A stretch of 24,445 nucleotides of DNA from positions 1-24,445 of the forward strand of contig DASUOI010000052.1 of the NCBI GenBank assembly GCA_036276695.1. Direction: 5' to 3'. Made by a program: the position numbers and the translations under genes. The first letter of the stretch is position 1. Each line of letters starts with the position of its first letter. Source of the stretch: JANWLD01 sp036276695. GTDB lineage: Bacteria > Patescibacteriota > Saccharimonadia > Saccharimonadales > 2-12-FULL-41-12. This document shows positions 14,581 to 22,142 of this stretch, piece after piece. Below the pieces are notes generated by a model. It made no database searches, was not told where the DNA came from, and saw only the letters and a list, made by a program, of their open reading frames with translations.

Positions 14581-15279
14581 CTTAGCAAAGATCATCTTGC
14601 CTGATTCAGTTTGATGATAGCGCTCTATCTCAACCGAAATAGTCTTGTCTTTTAGCTTAATGGCATTCTCTACCACGACCATGGTTCCGTCATCCAGATA
14701 GCCTACGCCTTGCCCCCGCCCGCTGCCTTTTTGTATAATCTTGATTTTCTTAACTTCCCCGGGTAGGGCTGGTGGTCTTAGGCTTAGAGCAAGTTCATTG
14801 ACATTCAAAACTTTCACATCTTCAACATCGGCAACTTTATTCAAGTTGTAGTCGGTAGTATATAGGTCGGCGCCCAGTTTCTTAGCCAACAGAACCAGTT
14901 TGTCGTCGGTTTTTCTGACCTGGGTGAATTCTTCGCGGTTTATGCTCAGGTTTATATTATTATCTTCCTTAAGCTGTTTGATCATATCTAGGCCGAACCG
15001 CGCGCGGGCGCGTTTGTGCGAATCATTGCCATCCGCTAGCGTCTGAAGCTCCTTGACTATGAATTCCGGCACGATAATGTCGCTTTTAATAAAGCCAGCG
15101 GCGCTAAGTTCTATGATGCGTCCGTCTATCAGGCCGCAACTGTCTAGGATGAGCTTGCTATCGCCGCCGCCATGGTTGCCGGTCGATATAGCGGGAGTTT
15201 TTTCTGGTTTTCTGTTGCCAAGCAGCAAATATACTATGGCTCCCAACAGTAATATTTGGATTATATCTATAATTATCAT
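14548..15279 (-). CDS. PIN-TRAM domain protein, YacL-like, single TM
   Basis: A 243-aa membrane-anchored putative ribonuclease of the YacL/PilT N-terminus type. Seen: one N-terminal TM helix (2-20), a PIN domain with acidic residues Asp46 (LILDSCGLIDGR), Glu77, Asp125/Asp126 (TDDKL) and Asp143 (TTDYNLN), and a TRAM RNA-binding domain (about 170-235, GQGVGYLDDGTMVVVENA). Bacillus-type YacL has several TM helices; here there is one. It overlaps radA by ATGA, the common bacterial radA-PIN/TRAM neighbourhood. The 3' end overlaps the PBP gene tail to tail. The RNA target is unknown. Confidence 0.9.
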   Translation of the reverse strand: MIIIDIIQILLLGAIVYLLLGNRKPEKTPAISTGNHGGGDSKLILDSCGLIDGRIIELSAAGFIKSDIIVPEFIVKELQTLADGNDSHKRARARFGLDMIKQLKEDNNINLSINREEFTQVRKTDDKLVLLAKKLGADLYTTDYNLNKVADVEDVKVLNVNELALSLRPPALPGEVKKIKIIQKGSGRGQGVGYLDDGTMVVVENAIKLKDKTISVEIERYHQTESGKMIFAKLRSAGNGSRT

Positions 15280-16619
15280 TTCTTTAAGTATTTATTAAGT
15301 GCCTCTCTTACCGTAGAAACGGGATTTATTTTCTTATTTGATTTATCAGGCGGACCGATAATAACATCAAAGCCCAGCTTCTGGGCTTCGCTAATGCGTT
15401 TGTCGGCAAAATTAACCCGTCGAATTTCGCCGGAAAGCCCGACTTCGCCAAAAACTACCGCCTTATTTTGCAATTTTAAGCCTTTGGCCGCCGAGCCGAT
15501 AGCCATGCAAACTGCCAAATCGGCAGCCGGCTCTGTAATCTTTATTCCTCCTACTATGTTTATGTAGATGTCTTTGTCCGAAAGATTAAGCTTTGTGCGT
15601 CTCTCAAGCATAGCGACTAACAAGTTCATACGGTTCAGGTCAATACCACTGGCGGCACGCTTAGGATAGCCGTAGCTGGTCTTATTAACCAGTGCTTGGA
15701 CTTCTACTAATATCGGACGATTTCCTTCCATGGTAGCAAGCACTACTGAACCGTCGCTTTCCTGTCGTTGTTCCAGAAGGCTTTTTGACGGGTTGTCTAC
15801 CTGCATAAGGCCCTTTTCCAGCATTTCAAAAATCCCTGCCTCGTTGGTAGAGCCGAACCTGTTCTTTATACTGCGCAATATTTTAAAGCCCCCGTAGCGA
15901 TCGCCCTCCAGATTTAAAACTACATCTACTATATGTTCTAAAAGCTTCGGGCCGGCTATATTTCCCTCTTTAGTTACGTGCCCGACGATTACCGCCGCCG
16001 TATTGGTTTGTTTGGAGGTGTTCATTATCATGTGGGTACTATTAGTTATCTGGCTGACGCTGCCGGCGCTAGAGCTGACTTCATCTACATTCATCGTCTG
16101 TATGGAATCTACAAAAACAATATCGTAAGCATTAGACAAGATAGTTTGCGCTATTTGATTGGCTGACGTACTCGTAGCAACACTCAAGTTCTCGCTTTTA
16201 GCTCCCAGCCTGCCTGCTCGCATAGCAATTTGATCGGCAGATTCTTCTCCGCTTACGTATAAGACTTTATTGTTCGCAGCTAAATTAGCAGCGAGCTGAA
16301 GCACTAAAGTACTTTTTCCAATTCCCGGTTGTCCTGCTATCAAACTGACGCTCCCGCTGACAAAACCGCCGCCTAAGACATTGTCTACGTCGGACACGCC
16401 GGTTTTTAGCCTGGAAACCGTGCTTTGCTTGGATACATTTTTAAAATTTTCTACCTTCAGTTTGCCGCCTTTGCTGCTAAAAGATGTACCTGCGATAATT
16501 TCCGGCTCTTCGGATATGGTGTTCCATTCGTCGCACGTAGGACATTTGCCAGCCCAAGTCGAACTCACAGCTCCGCAGCTAGCACAAACGTATCTGGTCT
16601 TAGCCTTAGCTGGACTCAT
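15276..16619 (-). CDS. radA: RadA/Sms DNA repair ATPase
   Basis: RecA-family protein that drives branch migration in recombination and repair. It has 447 aa, normal. Seen: an N-terminal C4 zinc finger (Cys12, 15, 26, 29), Walker A GQPGIGKST (96-104), GEESADQ (124-130), Walker B IVFVDSIQT (167-175), the RadA signature KNRFG (252-256), and a C-terminal Lon-protease-like domain (about 285-447, DLAVCMAIGSAA). The ATG shares one base with the stop of the upstream metallopeptidase-like gene (TAATG), so the two are coupled. Confidence 0.97.
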   Translation of the reverse strand: MSPAKAKTRYVCASCGAVSSTWAGKCPTCDEWNTISEEPEIIAGTSFSSKGGKLKVENFKNVSKQSTVSRLKTGVSDVDNVLGGGFVSGSVSLIAGQPGIGKSTLVLQLAANLAANNKVLYVSGEESADQIAMRAGRLGAKSENLSVATSTSANQIAQTILSNAYDIVFVDSIQTMNVDEVSSSAGSVSQITNSTHMIMNTSKQTNTAAVIVGHVTKEGNIAGPKLLEHIVDVVLNLEGDRYGGFKILRSIKNRFGSTNEAGIFEMLEKGLMQVDNPSKSLLEQRQESDGSVVLATMEGNRPILVEVQALVNKTSYGYPKRAASGIDLNRMNLLVAMLERRTKLNLSDKDIYINIVGGIKITEPAADLAVCMAIGSAAKGLKLQNKAVVFGEVGLSGEIRRVNFADKRISEAQKLGFDVIIGPPDKSNKKINPVSTVREALNKYLKK

Positions 16620-17590
16620 TACAATTTATCTTTCAATATGTTGCTGTCAATCGCCTCGTTCAGCTCTTGTTGTTGCAAAATAAGAGAATGCTGTTTTTTC
16701 ACCAGGTCATTATACTGGTTGATGAGCTGTCTGGTCTGATTGATTAAAGAGTTGTAGCTGGCAACCCGACGGTTAAAATCATCTACCGAGTTATTGTACT
16801 CTTCGGTGTCATTGTTTCTGAGCAGCTCATCGAGCCGAGCTTTTTCACTGTTAAGCTCGGCCGAGAGAGCATCTATCTGCCCTCTATTAATCTCGATACG
16901 GGTCTTCAGAGCCGCTAGCTGCGATTCGATATAACTGGCCTGTTGTTCCAGGTCTAAGAATGCCTGTTCATACTGCTCAGAAAAATCAACTATCTTAGTC
17001 CTGTCGGTGAAGTATTTGCTGTAGTATTCTTCAAGCTCAGGACTTAAATCTCTAACTTCAGTGGCCAAGATAGAATGAAGTTCATTTGGAACGACGCTGG
17101 AATCTTTCTCGCGATAACTTTCTACGGTTTCTATAATGCGCTTATTTTTCACATTATTTTCAAAAAAGTCAGTGGTCATTCGGTCAACTTTTTCCCGTTC
17201 GCTTTCATTCAATCGTTCATAATGAGCATGAAGCACCTCATGAGCCGCTGTGACTTCTATAACGCCATTTAACTTTGGCTCTTGTACGTCCAGCAGGTAA
17301 ATACCTTTATTGGATACAAAACAGCCTAGAATGATTGATTGCTCAGTAGTCCTGCACTCCGCATTGAATTCAACCTTGTCGGACAGCTGGGGGTGATTAA
17401 CATAGAAAATTCGCTTGGTATCGCCGCGCATGGTGGTTTTGTCGGCAAGCTCCTCTATGCGTTTTGGAGGATCATAATTCCTCAGGCGAAAATAGTCAGT
17501 TATAGCCTGAAAGTTCGCCAGCGCGAAGATGCCCAAGCCTATTACCAGTATCAGCAGGGCCCAGCTTATGAAATTCCTGAATCGATTCAC
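16619..17590 (-). CDS. Membrane-anchored HExxH protein with C-terminal coiled coil
   Basis: A 323-aa protein I do not recognise as a named family. Seen: one N-terminal TM helix (9-27) with the rest probably outside; a globular domain with Cys80 and Cys90, possibly a disulfide; a zinc-metallopeptidase-type motif HEVLH (117-121) in VTAAHEVLHAHYERL; a downstream ELHSILATE (170-178) that could give a third Glu ligand; and a long, Gln/Leu/Arg-rich coiled coil (about 203-320). It stands eight bases after clpC and touches radA, so it belongs to the CIRCE-controlled operon. A heat-shock-linked surface protease is a fair guess. Absence of a clear third ligand leaves activity open. Confidence 0.7.
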   Translation of the reverse strand: MNRFRNFISWALLILVIGLGIFALANFQAITDYFRLRNYDPPKRIEELADKTTMRGDTKRIFYVNHPQLSDKVEFNAECRTTEQSIILGCFVSNKGIYLLDVQEPKLNGVIEVTAAHEVLHAHYERLNESEREKVDRMTTDFFENNVKNKRIIETVESYREKDSSVVPNELHSILATEVRDLSPELEEYYSKYFTDRTKIVDFSEQYEQAFLDLEQQASYIESQLAALKTRIEINRGQIDALSAELNSEKARLDELLRNNDTEEYNNSVDDFNRRVASYNSLINQTRQLINQYNDLVKKQHSLILQQQELNEAIDSNILKDKL

Positions 17591-17598
17591 ATCAAAAA

Positions 17599-20088
17599 TT
17601 ATACAGAAACTCGGCTGCGTTTGACACTTTCGTTCTCAACCGAATACGACAACTTCTTATTTCTTACATTTACTACTACGACCGATCCTTTTTGGTATTT
17701 GTCGCTTAGGATTCCTTCGGAAATATGATTTTCAAGCGTTTCCTGCAAAAGCCGGCGCATCGGTCTTACCCCGTTAGCCGGGTCGTAACCTTCGCTGACC
17801 AAATATTTTTTAGCCCCGTCTTTGACCTTAAGTCCTAGCCCCTGCCTCAAAAGCCTAGACCTTAACTCGTCAAGCTGTAGTTCTAAAATTTCGGCTATTT
17901 CCTTCTTAGTAAGAGCTCGGAAGACAATTAGCTTATCTATGCGGTTAAGAAGCTCCGGCCTCATCATGGATTTCAAGCTATCTAAGACATTCTGCTTATT
18001 TCGGTCATGCAAAGCGTCTAGGTTATCCCTATCGTTTTCGCTCACTACGGAAAAGCCGAGCTCTGACTCTTTTTGAAGTTTTTCAGCGCCTATATTGCTA
18101 GTCATAATTACTATGGTGTTGCTAAAGTCAATTGACCGGCCCTTGCCGTCTGTCAGGCGTCCATCTTCCAATATCTGTAGAAGCACATTAAATACGTCCG
18201 GGTGAGCCTTTTCAATCTCATCAAACAAAACCAAACTGTAAGGCTGACGGCGAATCTTGTCTGTCAGCTGGCCTCCGTCATCATAGCCGACGTAGCCGGC
18301 AGGAGCACCCATAAGGCGCGATACATTATGATGTTCGCCAAACTCGCTCATGTCTATTTTTACCAACGAATCTTCCGAACCAAAGAACTCCCTTGCTAAG
18401 ACTCTGGCTAGCTCGGTTTTTCCAACGCCTGTAGGACCTAAGAAAACAAAAGAGCCTATTGGCCGTTTGATGTCGCTTATTCCGCTCCTATTCCTTCTGA
18501 TGGCAGTTGAAACAGCTTCAACGGCATCCTTCTGACCTATTAGGTACTTTTTGAGCGTTTTCTCAAGATTTAAAAGATATTTTGCTTCGCTTCTGATGAC
18601 TTTTGTTACTGGTACGCCAGTAATACGGGCAACGACGTCCGCTACGTCATCGCTTGATAGTTTTATTACCTTGCCGTTATTGTATTTGGACTGAAGCTTG
18701 ATGATTTCCTCGCTTAGACGGCTGGCTTTGGTCTTTAGGTTTGCCGCAGTCTCGTAATCCTCAGCTATGGCGGCATCTTCAATCCTTACCTGAAGCAGCC
18801 TCAGGTCTTTTTGTGCCTTGCGCAGATCGGGCGGAGTCTTGCCCCGGCCAACCTTGACGTGAGCTGATGCTTCGTCAATAAGGTCTATAGCTTTATCCGG
18901 CATGTAGCGATCGTTTATATAGCGCTTTGCAAATCTTACGGTATCTTCAATAACTTCGTCAGAAATACTTACATTGTGGAATGATTCGTAATGTTTCCTC
19001 AGGCCTTTTAGGATGTTGACGGTTTCTGTATCGGTTGCTTCGGGAACCAGGATTGGCTGGAACCGTCGTTCAAGTGCGGCATCTTTTTCAACATATTTAG
19101 TATATTCTCCCACGGTCGTGGCGCCTATAAGCTGTATCTTGCCCCGGGCTAAGGCAGGTTTTAGCATGTTTCCGGCATCCATTGCGCCTTCGGCGGCGCC
19201 TGCGCCGACAATCAGGTGCAGCTCATCAACGAAAACTATGGTCTTGTTGTCTTGTTCAAGCTCAGCCATGACTTTTTTAAGCCTATCTTCAAATTCACCT
19301 CTGTACTTAGTACCGGCTATCATTCCGGCAAGGTCGAGCATTATAAGCTTCTTGCCTATTAGGCTGTCAGGCACATCTTCAGCGACTATTCTTGCTGCCA
19401 GGCCCTCAACGATTGCAGTCTTGCCGACACCGGGTTCGCCAATAAGTACAGGGTTATTCTTTGTCCGACGACTAAGAATCGTTATGACCCTTGCAAGCTG
19501 GTCGTCCCGGCCTATAACCGGATCAAGCTTGCGTTCGCTGGCTTTTGCCGTCAGGTCCGTTCCAAAGAAATCAAGCGCGGTTTTTTTAACTTTTTTCTGT
19601 TTTCGCACAGAAGCCATGTCTCCCCCTTGGCGCTTGCTTAAAAATTGCTCCAGCTCGCCTAACAATGGCTCTATTTCAACGCCCATCGAGCGAAGCATTT
19701 CGCATGCCCGGGCATTTTTTTGGCTCAAAATACTATATAAAATATGTTCCGTTCCACAGTACTCCTGATGAAAATCCTGGGAAATCTCATAGGCCATCCT
19801 GAGGGTTAATTTAGCTACCTCGCTGAGCCCTTTCGCGCCTGTAGGGTTAGACAGCTGGTTTGGGCTTGAGTCCAGAGCTACGCGGGCTTTGGACATAGTA
19901 ACCCCGGCATTATCCAGCATTTTTGCGCCTATTGATGATTTTTGTGCAAGTACACCTAAAAGCAAGTGCTCAGTACCAACGTATGAACTACCGCTTGAAC
20001 GGGCTACTTCGTCAGCATTACGCAAGCTGGCTAATGCATTTTCCGTTAAGTGGTTTAAGAAATCTTGAAAATCTGCTGATGGTGGCAT
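17599..20088 (-). CDS. clpC: ClpC-type AAA+ unfoldase
   Basis: Hsp100 ATPase that unfolds proteins for ClpP. It has 829 aa, normal for ClpC. Seen: a double Clp N-domain (about 5-150), AAA1 with Walker A GEPGVGKT (217-224) and Walker B VFVDELH (285-291), a middle region with a UVR-like helix pair (about 423-465, EDYETAANLKTKASRL), AAA2 with GPTGVGKT (551-558), LFDEIEKAHPDV and a sensor TSNIGA, and a D2-small domain up to NHISEGILSD. The start at 20088 follows TATAAT by six bases with no Shine-Dalgarno. A CIRCE operator overlaps the promoter. First gene of the clpC-HExxH-radA-PIN/TRAM operon. Confidence 0.97.
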   Translation of the reverse strand: MPPSADFQDFLNHLTENALASLRNADEVARSSGSSYVGTEHLLLGVLAQKSSIGAKMLDNAGVTMSKARVALDSSPNQLSNPTGAKGLSEVAKLTLRMAYEISQDFHQEYCGTEHILYSILSQKNARACEMLRSMGVEIEPLLGELEQFLSKRQGGDMASVRKQKKVKKTALDFFGTDLTAKASERKLDPVIGRDDQLARVITILSRRTKNNPVLIGEPGVGKTAIVEGLAARIVAEDVPDSLIGKKLIMLDLAGMIAGTKYRGEFEDRLKKVMAELEQDNKTIVFVDELHLIVGAGAAEGAMDAGNMLKPALARGKIQLIGATTVGEYTKYVEKDAALERRFQPILVPEATDTETVNILKGLRKHYESFHNVSISDEVIEDTVRFAKRYINDRYMPDKAIDLIDEASAHVKVGRGKTPPDLRKAQKDLRLLQVRIEDAAIAEDYETAANLKTKASRLSEEIIKLQSKYNNGKVIKLSSDDVADVVARITGVPVTKVIRSEAKYLLNLEKTLKKYLIGQKDAVEAVSTAIRRNRSGISDIKRPIGSFVFLGPTGVGKTELARVLAREFFGSEDSLVKIDMSEFGEHHNVSRLMGAPAGYVGYDDGGQLTDKIRRQPYSLVLFDEIEKAHPDVFNVLLQILEDGRLTDGKGRSIDFSNTIVIMTSNIGAEKLQKESELGFSVVSENDRDNLDALHDRNKQNVLDSLKSMMRPELLNRIDKLIVFRALTKKEIAEILELQLDELRSRLLRQGLGLKVKDGAKKYLVSEGYDPANGVRPMRRLLQETLENHISEGILSDKYQKGSVVVVNVRNKKLSYSVENESVKRSRVSV

Positions 20089-20094
20089 ACAGAC

Positions 20095-20123
20095 ATTATA
20101 TCAAGTTGGTTTTTTTATGTCTA
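20095..20123 (-). promoter_or_regulatory. Promoter of the clpC operon
   Basis: TAGACA (20123-20118), a 17-base spacer, and TATAAT (20100-20095) with TGA just upstream (extended -10). The -10 box ends six bases before the ATG. Its -35 box overlaps the CIRCE element. Confidence 0.75.
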
Positions 20124-20147
20124 GCACTCTAACCCAACGAGTGCTAA
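20121..20147. promoter_or_regulatory. CIRCE operator (HrcA site)
   Basis: TTAGCACTC, nine bases, GAGTGCTAG on the minus strand: 17 of 18 bases of the CIRCE consensus inverted repeat. It overlaps the clpC -35 box, as expected for repression by HrcA, and starts four bases past the nusA stop codon. Confidence 0.93.
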
Positions 20148-20151
20148 TTTT

Positions 20152-21375
20152 TTATTTATCTTCTTTGTCTGCTTCTTTTTTATCGCCTTCGCCGTGTTCG
20201 TCGATTGCTTCAAGCAAGCTGGATTCTAATTGTTCCTTCTTTTTCAGTTTTTGCCCGCCGGCTGGCTTTGAAGTTTTAACTTCGCCGCTACCAGTTCCAT
20301 TGCTAGCTTCTGGCTTATCTTGGCTCGGCGCGTCTTGGTCGGCGGAGACTATATCAATCTCATAGCCGGTCAATTTGCTTGCTAAGCGCACATTCTGTCC
20401 GCTCCGGCCTATGGCTATGCTCAGCTGATCTTCGTCAACTTCAACCGCTGCCTTCTTGTCCTTCTCGTTAAGAGTAACCTTATTAATTTTTGTCGGACTG
20501 AGTGAGTTTTCTATGAATTTCTGCGAATCTTCATCCCACACTACTATGTCGATTTTTTCCTGCTCGCCGACTTCGCTCATTACTGCATTTACCCGCGTAC
20601 CATGCCCGCCTACGAATGTACCTACCGGATCTACGCCTTGGACGGTACTAGCGACAGCAATCTTACTGCGTACACCAGCTTCCCGGGCTATGGCTTTTAT
20701 AGCTACAGCGCCGCTTTCCATCTCTGGGACTTCGGCTCTGAATAACCATTCCATGAATTCTGTATTCCCGCGCGACACTACCAGTTGAGGGCCCCTGAAT
20801 CCCCGCTCTATATCTTTAAGATAGACCTTGAGTCGTTGTCCGGGGTGGTACCGCTCATTTTGAATCTGTTCGCTAATCGGCATTATTGCCTGGGCTTTAC
20901 CTAGCTCAAACCGTACCAGTCTTCCCTCGACTCTTGAAACTATTCCGTTTACCACCGTGCCGATCTTATCCTGGTATTCGCCCATTACGATTTCCCGCTC
21001 AGCTTCCCTAAGCCGCTGCAAAATAACCTGCTTGGCAGTTTGTGCTGCAACCCGTCCAAAAGTTTCGGGTTTTTCATGGATTTCAATTTCATCGCCTACT
21101 GCTGCGTCTTTCTTCTTTTTCTTCGCATCCTCTAGACTTATCTCGAATCTATTATCTCCGACTTCTTTGACCACTTCTTTGGAAATATATATATCAATAT
21201 TGCCGTTATTTAAATTAATCTCAGTCCTGATCTCCTGGTCGCGGTCGCCGAAATCTTTCCGGTAAGCCGCAGCCAAAGCTTGCTCTACAACCTCTTTGAC
21301 TGAATCTTCCGGCAGGTTTTTTTCTTCTGCTATCGCCTTGATTACCTGTGCTAGTTGTTTTAAATCGATGTCCAT
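20152..21375 (-). CDS. nusA: NusA transcription elongation/termination factor
   Basis: RNA polymerase-binding factor for pausing, termination and antitermination. It has 407 aa. Seen: an N-terminal polymerase-binding domain (1-125), an S1 domain (about 135-200, GTVVNGIVSRVEGRLVRFELG), KH1 (about 228-290, DPVGTFVGGHGTRVNAV) and KH2 (about 300-346, LSIAIGRSGQNVRLASKLTG), then a charged, disordered tail (347-407, Lys/Glu/Asp-rich). The E. coli-type acidic repeats are absent. Start at 21375 with AAGGAG six bases upstream. rimP and infB, common neighbours, are absent here. A hairpin stands in the 5' leader. Confidence 0.97.
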   Translation of the reverse strand: MDIDLKQLAQVIKAIAEEKNLPEDSVKEVVEQALAAAYRKDFGDRDQEIRTEINLNNGNIDIYISKEVVKEVGDNRFEISLEDAKKKKKDAAVGDEIEIHEKPETFGRVAAQTAKQVILQRLREAEREIVMGEYQDKIGTVVNGIVSRVEGRLVRFELGKAQAIMPISEQIQNERYHPGQRLKVYLKDIERGFRGPQLVVSRGNTEFMEWLFRAEVPEMESGAVAIKAIAREAGVRSKIAVASTVQGVDPVGTFVGGHGTRVNAVMSEVGEQEKIDIVVWDEDSQKFIENSLSPTKINKVTLNEKDKKAAVEVDEDQLSIAIGRSGQNVRLASKLTGYEIDIVSADQDAPSQDKPEASNGTGSGEVKTSKPAGGQKLKKKEQLESSLLEAIDEHGEGDKKEADKEDK

Positions 21376-21392
21376 CTAGGTCTCCTTAAATT

Positions 21393-21418
21393 AAAAGAAC
21401 CGACCTTTTCCGGCCGGT
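21393..21418 (-). terminator. Terminator-like hairpin in the nusA leader
   Basis: Stem ACCGGCC / GGTCGGT (21418-21412, 21405-21399; 7 bp with one G-U), loop GGAAAA, then TC and four T. It ends about 5 bases before the nusA Shine-Dalgarno. It either closes the upstream gene at 21467 or lies in the nusA 5' leader. Confidence 0.65.
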
Positions 21419-21428
21419 AACTAGTTCT

Positions 21429-21457
21429 ATTTTACTCTTTTTCAATCAACAAAGCAA
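21429..21457 (-). promoter_or_regulatory. Candidate nusA promoter
   Basis: TTGCTT (21457-21452), a 17-base spacer, and TAAAAT (21434-21429). Transcription would start near 21422, a few bases before the hairpin. Confidence 0.45.
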
Positions 21458-21466
21458 ACAAGAAGG

Positions 21467-22084
21467 TTAGGAATGTTGTTGGAACGCAGCCGAATCAATA
21501 TTATCAAGCCTATTAAGCCATGGCTGCGCTTCCCTGTTCAGTGTGGCGTTATTAAGAGCTATCCCCGCACCAAGACCACCTGCGAATAAAACTCCTCCTA
21601 CTGCTAACTTCTCAGGGGAGATATCTTGACCCTCTAATAAAGCTCTGGCTAGTATATCTCCTCCATGCACTCCACCCGTGCCGCTGGGCAGTACTGAAAG
21701 CGATTGTATACCCATATCAATACTTCTTGGTAGCAGTGAAGAAGAATTTAATTCTTTTGTGGTAATTATCTCGTTATCCTCGCCAACTGAAACATCTGTG
21801 ACCGAAAACCTTGAGTAAACCTCATCTACCTCTCTAGCTTGAGCATAGCCTTCAACTGTTCTTCGCAAATTACGGTGTCTCATTCTATTATCCCCCAACC
21901 AAAATGCCGACAAACCTACAGTCGTCCCCAAAGCGACTAGAGGAACATTTTCCTTCTCTTTTAGGCCGGCTCCGATACCTGCTAATACAGCTAAAGGTGT
22001 AACCACGCGCGTCATTAATTTTGAACGATTAATCCGTCGAAAAATAGCCGACTCCGCTTCCTCGCGTTTATTTAATTCTGACAT
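21467..22084 (-). CDS. Unrecognised Gly-rich membrane protein
   Basis: A 205-aa protein with no family I recognise. Seen: a charged N-terminus (1-24), two weakly hydrophobic helices in VVTPLAVLAGIGAGL (27-41) and VPLVALGTTVGLSAFWLG (47-64), a basic Arg/His stretch (67-75), a mostly polar middle (76-140), and a third Gly/Ala-rich segment LAVGGVLFAGGLGAGIAL (about 160-177). No Cys and no catalytic motif stand out. It has a promoter with a perfect TTGACA box and is divergent from the aminopeptidase gene. It precedes nusA by 91 bases. A small channel-like, spanin-like or scaffold role would be speculation. Confidence 0.7.
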   Translation of the reverse strand: MSELNKREEAESAIFRRINRSKLMTRVVTPLAVLAGIGAGLKEKENVPLVALGTTVGLSAFWLGDNRMRHRNLRRTVEGYAQAREVDEVYSRFSVTDVSVGEDNEIITTKELNSSSLLPRSIDMGIQSLSVLPSGTGGVHGGDILARALLEGQDISPEKLAVGGVLFAGGLGAGIALNNATLNREAQPWLNRLDNIDSAAFQQHS

Positions 22085-22092
22085 TTGATATT

Positions 22093-22121
22093 ATTTAAGT
22101 ATATTTATGGCACTGTGTCAA
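22093..22121 (-). promoter_or_regulatory. Promoter of the Gly-rich membrane protein gene
   Basis: TTGACA (22121-22116), a 17-base spacer, TTAAAT (22098-22093), eight bases before the ATG. No Shine-Dalgarno, so a leaderless transcript is likely. Confidence 0.65.
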
Positions 22122-22142
22122 TATTAAGTTAGAATATATCTA

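Noticed and set aside
19013..19768. 251-aa plus-strand ORF
   Set aside because: Antisense shadow of clpC; low-complexity Ser/Pro/Leu translation, no ribosome site.
20121..20153. CIRCE arms plus downstream T-run as a rightward terminator
   Set aside because: No plus-strand gene ends here; the match to the CIRCE consensus and its overlap with the clpC promoter explain it better.
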